A stretch of 46,334 nucleotides of DNA, from positions 1 through 46,334 of the forward strand of contig NZ_JAPCKI010000024.1 in the NCBI RefSeq assembly GCF_028680575.1, in the 5' to 3' direction. Shown piece after piece: positions 33,971-42,864 of the stretch. The notes below the pieces were generated by a model. It was given only the letters and a program-made list of their open reading frames with translations. It was not told the origin of the DNA and did no database searches. The number at the start of each line of letters is the position of its first letter. Positions within the stretch are counted from its first letter, which is position 1. Made by a program: the position numbers and the translations under genes. Source of the stretch: Acidovorax benzenivorans (GTDB lineage Bacteria; Pseudomonadota; Gammaproteobacteria; Burkholderiales; Burkholderiaceae_C).

Positions 33971-35164
33971 TCAAATCAGTTCCAGCGCCAGCGCCGTCGC
34001 CTCGCCTCCGCCGATGCACAGCGTGGCAATCCCGCGCTTCTTGCCACGCGCCTGCAGCGCATGGATCAGCGTGACAACGATACGCGCGCCGCTGGCGCCA
34101 ATGGGATGACCCAGGGCGCAGGCGCCGCCGTTGACGTTGACTATGTCGTGAGACAGGCCCATCTCAGACATCAGCGCCATAGGCACGACTGCGAAAGCCT
34201 CGTTGATCTCCCACAGGTCGACATCGGCCACGCTCCAACCAGTCTTGGCCAAGAGCTTCTGCGTGGCACCGACTGGAGCGGTGGCGAACCAGTTAGGCTC
34301 CTGTGCATGTGTGGTGTGGGCCACGATGCGTGCGAGGGGCTGGCTGCCCAAATGCTTGGCAGTTGATTCGCGCGCCAGCAACAGCGCAGCAGCGCCGTCG
34401 TTGATTGATGAGCTGGAGGCGGCGGTGATGGTGCCGTCCTTCTTGAACGCGGGCTTGAGCGCCGGGATCTTGTCGAGCTTGATCTTGCCGGGGCCTTCGT
34501 CCACGCTGACTACGATCTCGCCGCTACGGCCCTTCACTGTGACGGGCGCGATCTCCTTTGCGAAAGCACCAGATTGCGTGGCGGCCTGCGCGCGCTGCAC
34601 GCTGGCGATGGCAAACTTGTCCTGTTCTTCGCGCGTGAAGCCGTACTTGGCAGCACAGTCCTCGCCGAATGTACCCATGGAACGACCGGCTTCGTAGGCA
34701 TCTTCCAAGCCGTCCAGCATCATGTGGTCCATCACGCGGTCGTGACCGATGCGGATGCCGCAGCGCCCCTTCATCAAGAGATGCGGTGCATTGGTCATGC
34801 TCTCCATGCCGCCCGCCACCATTACATCGTGCGCGCCGGCCAATAGCATGTCGTGCGCCATCATCGCAGCCTTCATACCAGAGCCGCACATCTTGGATAG
34901 CGTGACCGCGCCCGCTCCTTTGGGCAGCCCGCCCTTGAAAGCCGCTTGGCGGGCCGGGGCCTGGCCCTGGCCCGCCATGAGACAGTTGCCGAACAGCACC
35001 TCGCCCACCAGTTCGGGGCTGATACCAGCGCGCTCGACTGCGGCCTTAATGGCGACGCCGCCCAGGTCATGCGCGGCCAGGCTGGCGAAGTCGCCCTGGA
35101 AGCCACCCATGGGTGTGCGCGCAGCGCTTAGGATAACGATGGGGTCTTGATGTTGTGTGGTCAT
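33971..35164 (-). CDS. Acetyl-CoA C-acyltransferase (thiolase)
   Basis: A 397-residue thiolase. Catalytic C93 is in LSKMCGSGMKAAMMA, H353 in GGACALGHPIGASG and C383 in TLCIGGGEATAL. MTTQHQDPIVILSAARTPMGG is the classic start; a frame 19 residues longer has no support. It cleaves 3-ketoacyl-CoA or condenses acetyl-CoA. The gap to the dehydrogenase gene is ten bases. With the HSD10-like neighbour, a 2-methylacetoacetyl-CoA thiolase role in isoleucine breakdown is likely, although biosynthetic (PhaA-like) use cannot be excluded. Confidence 0.92.
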   Translation of the reverse strand: MTTQHQDPIVILSAARTPMGGFQGDFASLAAHDLGGVAIKAAVERAGISPELVGEVLFGNCLMAGQGQAPARQAAFKGGLPKGAGAVTLSKMCGSGMKAAMMAHDMLLAGAHDVMVAGGMESMTNAPHLLMKGRCGIRIGHDRVMDHMMLDGLEDAYEAGRSMGTFGEDCAAKYGFTREEQDKFAIASVQRAQAATQSGAFAKEIAPVTVKGRSGEIVVSVDEGPGKIKLDKIPALKPAFKKDGTITAASSSSINDGAAALLLARESTAKHLGSQPLARIVAHTTHAQEPNWFATAPVGATQKLLAKTGWSVADVDLWEINEAFAVVPMALMSEMGLSHDIVNVNGGACALGHPIGASGARIVVTLIHALQARGKKRGIATLCIGGGEATALALELI

Positions 35165-35192
35165 GGGTCTCTCTGCTGACGAGGGATTTAAT

Positions 35193-35951
35193 TCACTTTG
35201 GTGCCAATCGGATGGCGCCATCGAGACGGATGACTTCGCCGTTCAACATGTCGTTCTCGATAATGTGCTTGGCAAGCTTCGCGTAGTCCTGGGGAGTACC
35301 AAGCCGTGATGGGAATGGCACGTTTGCGGCCAGCGCTTCCTGCACCTCTTTTGGCATGCCGAACAACATGGGCGTGCCAAAGATGCCAGGGGCGATCGTC
35401 ACGTTGCGAATTCCACTGCGCGCGAGGTCGCGTGCGATGGGCAAGGTCATCCCGACCACGCCGCCTTTTGAGGCGCTGTACGCGGCCTGTCCCATTTGGC
35501 CATCGTAGGCAGCAATTGAGGCCGTCGAGATCAATACGCCGCGTTCGCCTGTGGGCTCCGGTTCGTTGTGACTCATGGCATCGGCCGCGAGACGAATCAT
35601 GTTGAAAGTGCCAATCAGGTTGACCTTGACGGTCTTGCTGAAGGACGCGAGCGCGTGCGGTCCGTTCTTGCCTGCAGTCTTCTCCGCCGGGGCGATGCCG
35701 GCGCAACTTATGAGACCAACCAGCTTGCCAAGCTTGAGCGCGACTGCCACCGCAGCCTGGCCATCGCTTTCCTGGCTAACATCGCATTTGACGAACACAC
35801 CACCGATTTCTTTAGCAACTGCTTCGCCCTTGTCGGCTTGCATGTCGGCTATAACTACCTTGGCTCCGTGTTCGGCCAGTATGCGTGCCGTGCCTTCTCC
35901 CAGGCCTGACGCACCACCGGTCACGATGAAAACTCTTCCTTCAATCTGCAT
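35193..35951 (-). CDS. HSD10-like 3-hydroxyacyl-CoA dehydrogenase (SDR)
   Basis: A 252-residue short-chain dehydrogenase. The cofactor motif is TGGASGLGEG, the active-site Ser is in ISTASIAAYDGQMGQ, and YSASKGG gives the Tyr-Lys pair. The overall pattern (FNMIRLAADAMSHNEP, GIFGTPMLFGMPKEVQEAL and a VPFPSRLG end segment) is that of human HSD17B10 and bacterial relatives that oxidise 2-methyl-3-hydroxybutyryl-CoA in isoleucine degradation. It lies 28 bases before the thiolase start and 60 bases after the oxidoreductase stop, all on the minus strand. Confidence 0.92.
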   Translation of the reverse strand: MQIEGRVFIVTGGASGLGEGTARILAEHGAKVVIADMQADKGEAVAKEIGGVFVKCDVSQESDGQAAVAVALKLGKLVGLISCAGIAPAEKTAGKNGPHALASFSKTVKVNLIGTFNMIRLAADAMSHNEPEPTGERGVLISTASIAAYDGQMGQAAYSASKGGVVGMTLPIARDLARSGIRNVTIAPGIFGTPMLFGMPKEVQEALAANVPFPSRLGTPQDYAKLAKHIIENDMLNGEVIRLDGAIRLAPK

Positions 35952-36011
35952 GTCAATCTCCTTGGAACGTGGTCTTGTGGATGAGCGCAGGCGCGGCCAT
36001 CGGGTCAGTCA

Positions 36012-39000
36012 TCAGGCAGACTTGATAGAGACCACCGTATCTGTCGCCACCGAAGGCATTGGGGCTGTGCGCAACGCGGCGCGTTGAGAGGCGTACAGCT
36101 TCATGGCGGCCTCTTTAACAGGGCCGAAGCCGCGTACTTCTTGAGCGAGTTTGGCGAGTGCAACAGCTCGCGCATGGTTGCTCTCGGTTAGCCCGTCGCT
36201 CAACGTCGCCATGTCGGCCAGAAATTCGGCCGCGAGCGCGCGCTCGGACCGGCGTTCGTGTGTGTAGCCAAAAGGATCAGCAACGGTGCCTCGCAGGCCA
36301 CGCATGGCCGACAACACACGCATGGCCGTGAACACCCAGGGCCCAAACTTTCGCTTCTTCGGACGGCCAGTTGCGGGGTCGATCGGAGAAAACAAGGGCG
36401 GGGCCAGCCAGACCGACAGCTTCTCGGCTTTCGAGAATTGGGCTTCGAGGGTCGCCTTGAACTCTGGCGCGGCGTACAGTCTGGCGACCTCGTACTCGTC
36501 TTTGTAAGCCATCAAACGGTAAGCGCCGATTGCCACTGCGCGCGCAAACTCGCTGCTGCCCGGCAACATCCTTCGTTCGGCACCAGCCGCGCGTGCAACG
36601 ATGTCGCGGTAGCGCTGGGCGTAGGTCGCGTCTTGGTAGGCCGTCAGCTCATCAGCGCGGTGCTGCACCAATTCGTCGAGTGACATGTCGTCTTGCTTGG
36701 GTACGTGAACCTTCGGCTCGGCGATGCTCGCCAACCCGCTCGGATTCGACGCAGCGATTCGACCCCACGCGAACGCGCGCTTGTTCAGCGCCACGGCCGC
36801 GCCGTTGAGTTCCAGAGTTCGCTCGATTGCTTCGTGCGACAGCGGGACCAGACCGAGCTGCCATGCGTAGCCCAGCATCAAGGTGTGGGTGGTGAGCGTA
36901 TCTCCAAACAGTCTCTGCGCGAGTTCGGCGGCATCAAACGCATGAAAGGCATCGTCGCGGCAGTGCTTAGCCAGCCGCTTGTGCATGAGAGACGTCGGCA
37001 AGCTGGCATCGCGCTGGCGCACGACGTCTGCGGTGGGCGTTTCTCCCAGGTTGACAATGGCCGCGCTGCGCTCTGAAGAGAGCCGAATCAGGGTGTCTGC
37101 GGCGGCTGACACGACAAGATCCGCTCCAAGCAGCAGATCCACCGCGCCATGGCCGATACGTCCGGCGTGCAAATCCGATGGCGAGGGAGCGATGCGCACT
37201 TGGCTCACAACCGCGCCATTCTTCTGCGCAAGCCCGGTGAAGTCGAGAACCGTGGCACCTCTCCCTTCGAGATGCGCTGCGCCGCCGATTAAGGCACCCA
37301 TGGTCAACACACCTGTGCCGCCAATCCCCGTCACGTACACATTGAACACACCCCGCAGAGGTGGAAGAACAGGTGCCTGAAGACGCGCCATGAGCTCAGC
37401 CTCCATGGTCTTCAGACGCTGATCGTCGGGTTTGCGCAGGGCCACACCGTCAATTTCTACAAAGCTGGGGCAGAAGCCCTTCACGCACGAGAAATCCTTG
37501 TTGCAACTGCTTTGGTTGATGGCACGTTTGCGGCCAAGCGGCGTCTCCAGCGGCTCGATTGCTATGCAGTTGGATTGCACTGAGCAATCGCCACACCCTT
37601 CGCACACGCTCTGGTTGATGAACAGGCGGCGGTCAGGGTCCGGGAATACGTTGCGCTTGCGGCGGCGGCGTTTCTCGGACGCGCACGTTTGCTCGTAAAC
37701 GATGGCACTCACGCCGGGTACCTCGCGCAACACGCGTTGCACTGCGTCCAGTTCGTCACGGTGGTGGACTTCGACACCATCGGCCAATTCCGGGTGACCA
37801 CGCCAACGTTGCGGATCGTCCGACACGAGCGCGATGCGCTCAACGCCTTCGGCCTTCAGTTGCCGCGTCACCCGCGCTGGCTCGATCAGGCCCTCGGCGG
37901 TCTGCCCACCTGTCATCGCGACCGCATCGTTGTAGAGGATCTTGTAGGTTATGTTGCTCTTCGCGGCCACGGCCGCACGAATCGCCAGCAGGCCGGAATG
38001 CTGATAGGTTCCGTCGCCCAGGTTCTGGAACACGTGATCCACGTTCGAAAAAGGCGCGGCACCAATCCACTGCGCGCCTTCACCGCCCATCTGACTGAAA
38101 GTGCTCGTGCGCAACTCTGGCTGAGACAAGGCCATGACGTGGCAGCCGATGCCCCCGCCCGTCACGGAGCCATCTGGCGTGCGCGTTGACGTGTTGTGCG
38201 GACAACCAGCACAGAAGTACGGACGCCGAATGGGAATGACGGCGGATACCACAGGCTGAACGCGTTCCTCAAGCTTCGCCAGTCGCTGCGCCAACACCGG
38301 TGCCGTGATGCCATTTGCATGAGCGCGGGCCACCAGCGCTCTGGCGATCATCAGTGCGCTGAACTCCGAGACTTCAGGGACGACCGGCGCGCCGCGGTCG
38401 TCGGTCTTGCCCGTGACACGTGGGCGCTCCGACGCGGAGCGGTGGTAAAGCGCATCTTTCAACTGGGTTTCGACGTTGGAGCGTTTTTCCTCCAAGATGA
38501 ACAGCTCCTGGTGGCCCTGTGCAAAATCCAGAGCCCCTACGGTTTCCAGTGGCCAGCTCATCGCCACCTTGTAGATCGAGATGCCGAGCGCCTGCAGGTC
38601 CGATTGGCTCAACTCCAAATCGGCGATGGCCTGCATGAGGTCTTGGTGCGCCTTGCCTACGCTGATGATGCCCAGCCTGCGCTGCGGGGCTGCAATCACC
38701 ACCCGATCGAGTTGGTTGGCACGCGCCCAAGCGCGCGCAGCAGGCAAACGCTCTTCGAGAAGGCGCCGCTCAAGTTCTGCCCGCTGCCCCGGCCAGGCGA
38801 CGTTTGGATCCCAATTGAGCCCATGTGCAGGCACCTGAAAATCTTGTGGCAGTACGAAGCTAGGCAATGGTCCGAGGTCGATAGAAGCCGCCGTCTCAAC
38901 GACTTCGGCAATGGTTTTCAGGCTGACCCACAAACCAGAAAACCGTGACAGAGCAAAGCCGGCAAGCCCAAAGGAGATGACATCTTCCACACTCGCAGGT

Positions 39001-39521
39001 TGAATTACCGGTATCGACGCAGATTGAAAGATTCCGTCCGTGTGATGCGGGTACATCGACGATTGCGCTGCATGGTCGTCGCCGGACACTGCCAGCACAC
39101 CACCCAAAGGTGACGTGCCCAGCACATTAGCGCTCCGGAACACGTCGCCTGTGCGGTCCACACCGGGGCCCTTTCCATACCAAACGCCAAATACGCCGTC
39201 CACGCGCGTAGTGCCGTAGGCCCGGTGCATTTGCGCGCCCCACAAAGCCGTGGCGGCCAAGTCCTCGTTGAGGCCGGGCTGGAAGACGATGTCATGAGCC
39301 TTGAGCTCGTTGGCCGCTTTCCACAGTTGCTGGTCGTAGGCTCCTAGCGGCGAACCGCGGTAGCCGGAGATGAGGCCCGCAGTTTTCAAACCGTGCTTTC
39401 GATCCAGCTGGCGTTGCAACATTGGCAACTGAACCAGTGCCTGGATTCCGGTCAGGAAAGTCCGACCCTCGGCTTGGGCATATCGTTCTTCCGCGCCTCT
39501 AATTTGTTCATTTGCGGCCAC
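36012..39521 (-). CDS. Fused indolepyruvate ferredoxin oxidoreductase-family protein
   Basis: A 1169-residue enzyme in which the alpha and beta (thiamine-diphosphate) parts and the gamma part of 2-oxoacid:ferredoxin oxidoreductases are fused. The N-terminus shows LISGYRGSPLGAYDQQLW and QPGLNEDLAATALWG. The central part contains CAGCPHNTSTRTPDGS and GIGCHVMALSQPE. A Cys-rich insert (SVCEGCGDCSVQSNC, CNKDFSCVKGFCPSF) could bind iron-sulfur clusters. The C-terminal gamma domain has GIGGTGVLTMGALIGG. It would convert aryl- or branched 2-oxoacids to acyl-CoA. A divergent Lrp/AsnC regulator lies 148 bases away, and the three beta-oxidation-type genes follow. Confidence 0.9.
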   Translation of the reverse strand: MAANEQIRGAEERYAQAEGRTFLTGIQALVQLPMLQRQLDRKHGLKTAGLISGYRGSPLGAYDQQLWKAANELKAHDIVFQPGLNEDLAATALWGAQMHRAYGTTRVDGVFGVWYGKGPGVDRTGDVFRSANVLGTSPLGGVLAVSGDDHAAQSSMYPHHTDGIFQSASIPVIQPASVEDVISFGLAGFALSRFSGLWVSLKTIAEVVETAASIDLGPLPSFVLPQDFQVPAHGLNWDPNVAWPGQRAELERRLLEERLPAARAWARANQLDRVVIAAPQRRLGIISVGKAHQDLMQAIADLELSQSDLQALGISIYKVAMSWPLETVGALDFAQGHQELFILEEKRSNVETQLKDALYHRSASERPRVTGKTDDRGAPVVPEVSEFSALMIARALVARAHANGITAPVLAQRLAKLEERVQPVVSAVIPIRRPYFCAGCPHNTSTRTPDGSVTGGGIGCHVMALSQPELRTSTFSQMGGEGAQWIGAAPFSNVDHVFQNLGDGTYQHSGLLAIRAAVAAKSNITYKILYNDAVAMTGGQTAEGLIEPARVTRQLKAEGVERIALVSDDPQRWRGHPELADGVEVHHRDELDAVQRVLREVPGVSAIVYEQTCASEKRRRRKRNVFPDPDRRLFINQSVCEGCGDCSVQSNCIAIEPLETPLGRKRAINQSSCNKDFSCVKGFCPSFVEIDGVALRKPDDQRLKTMEAELMARLQAPVLPPLRGVFNVYVTGIGGTGVLTMGALIGGAAHLEGRGATVLDFTGLAQKNGAVVSQVRIAPSPSDLHAGRIGHGAVDLLLGADLVVSAAADTLIRLSSERSAAIVNLGETPTADVVRQRDASLPTSLMHKRLAKHCRDDAFHAFDAAELAQRLFGDTLTTHTLMLGYAWQLGLVPLSHEAIERTLELNGAAVALNKRAFAWGRIAASNPSGLASIAEPKVHVPKQDDMSLDELVQHRADELTAYQDATYAQRYRDIVARAAGAERRMLPGSSEFARAVAIGAYRLMAYKDEYEVARLYAAPEFKATLEAQFSKAEKLSVWLAPPLFSPIDPATGRPKKRKFGPWVFTAMRVLSAMRGLRGTVADPFGYTHERRSERALAAEFLADMATLSDGLTESNHARAVALAKLAQEVRGFGPVKEAAMKLYASQRAALRTAPMPSVATDTVVSIKSA

Positions 39522-39669
39522 GCGTTTGCTCCAGAAAATAGCTGATTTACGACTCGTAAGTATTGGCTCTGGAGCGCAGTCGTTGTCACCAATCTATATC
39601 ACCATCTCTTTATTCGATAGGCTGTTTGCGCTACGATTCGGCCAAGAATCAGCTTTTTTCTCCAATTTC

Positions 39670-40128
39670 ATGGAACTCGATCGTCTGGACATCCGAATCC
39701 TTCGCGAACTGGCGGCCGACGGCCGCCTGAGTTGGCGCGACCTGGCCGAGCGGATCGGCTTATCGCTCACTCCTACCATGCGCCGGGTGAAGCGACTGGA
39801 AGAAGACGGGTACATAAAAGGGTACGTGGCAGAACTCGACGAGGCTCGGCTAGCGGGCTCAATGAGCGTCTTCGTGTCGGTGACACTTGAAAAACAATCC
39901 GACAAGGCCATCGCACGCTTTGAAAGCGAGATTGCCTTGGCGCCTGAGGTCATGAGCTGCTTCCTCATGACTGGCGACTCCGATTACAACTTGCGTGTGG
40001 TCGTGAGGGACCTTGACGCTTACCACCAATTTCTCAGGCGTTCGCTCACGCTCATTCCCGGCGTGGCGCACATCAAGTCGAGTTTCGCGTTGAAAACGGT
40101 GCTGATGCGCTCAGCGCCGCCGCTGTAG
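39670..40128 (+). CDS. Lrp/AsnC-family transcriptional regulator
   Basis: A 152-residue regulator. The N-terminal HTH (MELDRLDIRILRELAADGRL, then LAERIGLSLTPTMRRVKRLE) is followed by the RAM ligand domain, with CFLMTGDSDYNLRVVVRDLDAY as its typical core. The start was chosen at MELDRL, where Lrp proteins begin; the frame continues 48 codons upstream with no similarity. It is divergent from the oxidoreductase operon and probably controls it in response to an amino acid. An IS3-family element begins immediately after its TAG stop, so its terminator has been displaced. Confidence 0.92.
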   Translation: MELDRLDIRILRELAADGRLSWRDLAERIGLSLTPTMRRVKRLEEDGYIKGYVAELDEARLAGSMSVFVSVTLEKQSDKAIARFESEIALAPEVMSCFLMTGDSDYNLRVVVRDLDAYHQFLRRSLTLIPGVAHIKSSFALKTVLMRSAPPL

Positions 40129-40144
40129 TGAATCGCCCCGGTTT
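40129..40144. repeat. Left inverted repeat of the outer IS (tip)
   Basis: Outer tip TGAATCGCCCCGG plus the TTT target-site copy. The repeat is split here by the inner IS and continues at 41585. Confidence 0.75.
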
Positions 40145-40168
40145 TGAACTGCCCCCCAGAAGTTGGAC
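40145..40168. repeat. Inverted repeat of the inner IS (downstream end)
   Basis: It pairs with the repeat at the other end of the element with two mismatches and has the CCCCCAGAAGTTGGAC core of IS150-group ends. Confidence 0.85.
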
Positions 40169-40185
40169 GGTTGCCTCGCCGCCAA

Positions 40186-41016
40186 TCAGGCGGTGTTTCT
40201 CAGCCGGTATCCCACCGGGCTGAGTCCGTTCAATCTGAGCTTGATGCGCTCGTGGTTGTAGTAGTGGACGTAATCATGCACGCCCGCTTCGAGCGTATCA
40301 ATGCTATCGGGCCTTTCGAGATGGAAGTACTCGGCTTTCAGTGTGCCGAAGAAGCTTTCAATCGCCGCGTTGTCAAAGCAGTTGCCCTTGCGGCTCATGC
40401 TTTGCTCGACTCCGCGTCGCACGAGCATCGCTCGGTAGGGCTGCATCTTGTAGTGCCAACCTTGGTCAGAATGCACGATCAGGCCTGCGACGCAATTGGT
40501 CCGCGATAGCGCGGCCTCAAGCATGCTGGAAACCATCTCGAAGACCGGCCGCCTTGCCATGCGGTACGCGACGATCTCGCCGTTGTACAGGTCCATGCAG
40601 GCCGACAGGTAGAGCTTTTGGCCGCTTACATTGAACTCGGTGACATCGGTCGCCCATTTCTGGTTCGGCGCGGTCGCGCAGAAGTCGCGCTGCAGAACGT
40701 TGGGTACGTGCGCATCGCTGGTGCCCGGGACATGCCAGGAGCGCTTCTTCGCCCGGATCAACGCACGTAGCCCCATCTTTTGCATCAGACGCTGCACGCA
40801 CTTGTGGTTGACCGGTTGTGCCATTGAATTGCACAGCGCTGCCGTGATCCGCCGGTATCCGTAGCGGCCCTTGTGCTCGTCATAGACAGTGCGGATTCTG
40901 GCTTCCATGGCGCTTTGCTGGTCGGCGCGCTGGCTCGCCTGGCATTGGTAGTAGAACGTGCTGCGCGCCAAGCCTGCTACCTGCAACAGATCCGCCAATT
41001 TATGGTGTTGCCTCAA
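40186..41016 (-). CDS. IS3-family transposase OrfB (inner IS)
   Basis: A 276-residue DDE integrase-like transposase. The HTH_21 region (STFYYQCQA, EHKGRYGYRRITAALC) is followed by the rve core with WATDVTEFNVSGQKLYLSAC (first Asp), IVHSDQGWHYKMQPY (second Asp) and SMSRKGNCFDNAAIESFFGT (Glu). The ending YYNHERIKLRLNGLSPVGYR is typical. The protein is complete. The active form is probably the OrfAB fusion made by -1 frameshifting on A7 in OrfA, since the fused frame (IAGLDPVEEISCADKARLIAGL) leads smoothly into it. Confidence 0.92.
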   Translation of the reverse strand: MRQHHKLADLLQVAGLARSTFYYQCQASQRADQQSAMEARIRTVYDEHKGRYGYRRITAALCNSMAQPVNHKCVQRLMQKMGLRALIRAKKRSWHVPGTSDAHVPNVLQRDFCATAPNQKWATDVTEFNVSGQKLYLSACMDLYNGEIVAYRMARRPVFEMVSSMLEAALSRTNCVAGLIVHSDQGWHYKMQPYRAMLVRRGVEQSMSRKGNCFDNAAIESFFGTLKAEYFHLERPDSIDTLEAGVHDYVHYYNHERIKLRLNGLSPVGYRLRNTA

Positions 41017-41024
41017 CCCGGCAA

Positions 41025-41543
41025 TCAGTCGCGCTTTGTCGGCGCAGCTGATCTCTTCGACCGGATCAAGGCCTGCAATTTTTTTAAGTACGCGACCTCC
41101 GCGCGCAGTCGGTCGTTCTCTTCCCGCAGGGCTTTCTCCGCATCGGCGACGACCGTGCTCGACGGTGCGGCAGAGCGTCGTTCTGGCTTCATCTTGGGCT
41201 GTTCTTCATTCCTGGTCTCGCACGCCTGCAGGCGGCCTTGATCGAGATTGCGCCGCCAGACCACAATCTGGTTGGGATTGCGGATGTCATACAGCGCCGC
41301 GACCTGACGACTGGAAAGCTGCTCGCGATCCTGATGAGCCAGCACCTGCAACTTGAACTGCACACTGTACGCGCTGCGCTTGGGGCGCAAACCATCGATG
41401 CCGTGCAGGCGGTAGTGGCTCACCCACGTGCGAACCTTCTCCTCGGGAACTGACCACCGCCGAGCCAAGAGCTTCGCGCCGCCTTCGCCTGCCAAGAAGC
41501 TTTGGACCACTTCCAGCTTGAACTCCGTTTTGTACTTCTTCAT
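41025..41543 (-). CDS. IS3-family OrfA (inner IS)
   Basis: A 172-residue HTH protein. MKKYKTEFKLEVVQSFLAGE begins the usual N-terminal helix-turn-helix, a second HTH (LKVLAHQ-like) follows, and a leucine-zipper segment (EKALREENDRLRAEVAYLKK) lies at the end, as in IS150-type OrfA. It binds the terminal repeats. The frame ends eight bases before OrfB starts, and the A7 slip site lies near its 3' end. Confidence 0.92.
   Translation of the reverse strand: MKKYKTEFKLEVVQSFLAGEGGAKLLARRWSVPEEKVRTWVSHYRLHGIDGLRPKRSAYSVQFKLQVLAHQDREQLSSRQVAALYDIRNPNQIVVWRRNLDQGRLQACETRNEEQPKMKPERRSAAPSSTVVADAEKALREENDRLRAEVAYLKKLQALIRSKRSAAPTKRD
41079..41085 (-). other. A7 programmed frameshift site in inner IS
   Basis: On the minus strand TTA AAA AAA TTG gives A7 in the OrfA frame just after the leucine zipper. 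A -1 slip joins OrfA to OrfB through codons reading IAGLDPVEEI, with no stop before OrfB. This is the standard way IS3 elements make the OrfAB transposase. Confidence 0.7.
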
Positions 41544-41560
41544 GTAACCCCTTGAAGTTT

Positions 41561-41584
41561 GTCCAACTTCTGGGGGTCAGTTCA
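41561..41584. repeat. Inverted repeat of the inner IS (upstream end)
   Basis: The OrfA-proximal end, GTCCAACTTCTGGGGG then TCAGTTCA. TTT follows as the second target-duplication copy. Confidence 0.85.
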
Positions 41585-41621
41585 TTTTTGAGGAGGCTCA
41601 ACACTCTGAGAGGATTGAGCC

Positions 41622-41945
41622 ATGAAGAAGACAAACAAGTTCTCGCCTGAGGTGCGTGAGCGCGCAGTGAGGATGGTGCAGGAACAGCGCGGGGAGTACC
41701 CATCCCTGTGGGCAGCCATCGAATCTATTGCCCCCAAGATTGGCTGTGTGCCGCAGACCCTGAACGAATGGGTCAAACGCGCCGAAGTGGATGCCGGCAC
41801 GCGAGAAGGTGTCACCACAGCCGAAGCCCAACGGGTCAAGGAACTGGAGCGCGAGAACAAGGAGCTGCGCCGGGCCAACGAGATACTGAAGCTGGCCAGC
41901 GCGTTTTTCGCCCAGGCGGAGCTCGACCGCCGTTTGAAGTCCTGA
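41622..41945 (+). CDS. IS3-family OrfA (outer IS)
   Basis: A 107-residue protein with an HTH (MKKTNKFSPEVRERAVRMVQ, then IGCVPQTLNEWVKRAE) and a zipper (VKELERENKELRRANEILKL) ending ASAFFAQAELDRR. It belongs to the IS3 subgroup rather than the IS150 group of the inner element. The gene is intact although the inner IS lies about 37 bases upstream, so its promoter or terminal repeat spacing is damaged. Confidence 0.92.
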   Translation: MKKTNKFSPEVRERAVRMVQEQRGEYPSLWAAIESIAPKIGCVPQTLNEWVKRAEVDAGTREGVTTAEAQRVKELERENKELRRANEILKLASAFFAQAELDRRLKS

Positions 41946-42853
41946 GGGATTTCATCGACAGGCATCGTGGCACCTTCGGGGTCGAGCCGATCTGCAAGGT
42001 GTTGCAGATCGCCCCGTCGGGGTATCGAAGACACGCAGCGCTGATGCGCGAGCCCGGCAGGCGCTGCGCTCGGGCCCGTCGCGACGAACTGCTGGCATTG
42101 CAAATCGAACGTGTCTGGCAGGCCAACATGCAGGTCTACGGCGCAGACAAGGTCTGGCGTCAACTTCGTCGGGAGGGTACAGCCGTAGCCCGCTGCACAG
42201 TGGAGCGGCTGATGCGCAAGCTGGGGCTGCGCGGTGTGATGCGCGGCAAAGTCGTGCGAACCACCGTCAGTGATGGCAAGGCGCCATGCCCGCTGGACCG
42301 AGTTAACCGCCAGTTCCGAGCCGAGCGGCCGAACCAGTTGTGGGTCAGTGACTTCACATATGTCTCGACCTGGCAAGGCTGGTTGTACGTGGCCTTTGTC
42401 ATCGACGTGTTTGCCCGGCGCATCGTGGGCTGGCGCGTGAGCAGCTCAATGCGAACTGACTTCGTCCTCGATGCGCTTGAACAGGCGCTATACGCGCGCC
42501 AACCCGAGCGGGACAGCAGCCTGATTCACCACTCCGACAGGGGCTCTCAGTACGTCAGCATTCGGTACACCGAACGCTTGGCACAAGCTGGCGTCGAGCC
42601 CTCGGTGGGCAGCAAGGGAGACAGCTATGACAACGCGCTGGCAGAGACGATCAACGGGCTCTACAAGGCCGAACTCATCCACCGCCGAGCTCCCTGGAAA
42701 ACGAAGGAAGCAGTCGAGTTCGCCACGCTCCAATGGGTATCGTGGTTCAACCACCATCGCCTGCTTGAGCCCATCGGGTACATACCGCCTGCAGAAGCTG
42801 AGGCAAACTACTATCGGCAACTCGCCAGTCAGCCCACCACAACGGCGGCCTGA
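41936..42853 (+). CDS. IS3-family transposase OrfB (outer IS)
   Basis: About 305 residues of DDE transposase in the -1 frame relative to OrfA. Landmarks are FIDRHRGTFGVEPICKVLQI, the HTH_21 segment MQVYGADKVWRQLRREG, and the catalytic Asp in WVSDFTYVSTWQGWLYVAF. The second Asp is in IHHSDRGSQYVSIRYT and the Glu in DSYDNALAETINGLYK. No ordinary start codon opens this frame, so it is made as an OrfAB fusion by frameshift, probably at the TTTTTC run (41904-41909). The start given is only the beginning of the post-OrfA part. Confidence 0.9.
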   Translation, partial: EVLRDFIDRHRGTFGVEPICKVLQIAPSGYRRHAALMREPGRRCARARRDELLALQIERVWQANMQVYGADKVWRQLRREGTAVARCTVERLMRKLGLRGVMRGKVVRTTVSDGKAPCPLDRVNRQFRAERPNQLWVSDFTYVSTWQGWLYVAFVIDVFARRIVGWRVSSSMRTDFVLDALEQALYARQPERDSSLIHHSDRGSQYVSIRYTERLAQAGVEPSVGSKGDSYDNALAETINGLYKAELIHRRAPWKTKEAVEFATLQWVSWFNHHRLLEPIGYIPPAEAEANYYRQLASQPTTTAA

Positions 42854-42864
42854 CTTAAACCAAA

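Larger units (their letters stand above)
40145..41584 (-). mobile_element. Inner IS3-family element (IS150 group) inserted in the outer IS
   Basis: A 1440-bp element bounded by 24-bp inverted repeats TGAACTGCCCCCCAGAAGTTGGAC and GTCCAACTTCTGGGGGTCAGTTCA (two mismatches), ending TG...CA. It is flanked by TTT on both sides, a 3-bp target duplication size normal for this group. It carries OrfA and OrfB on the minus strand with an A7 slip site. Confidence 0.85.
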
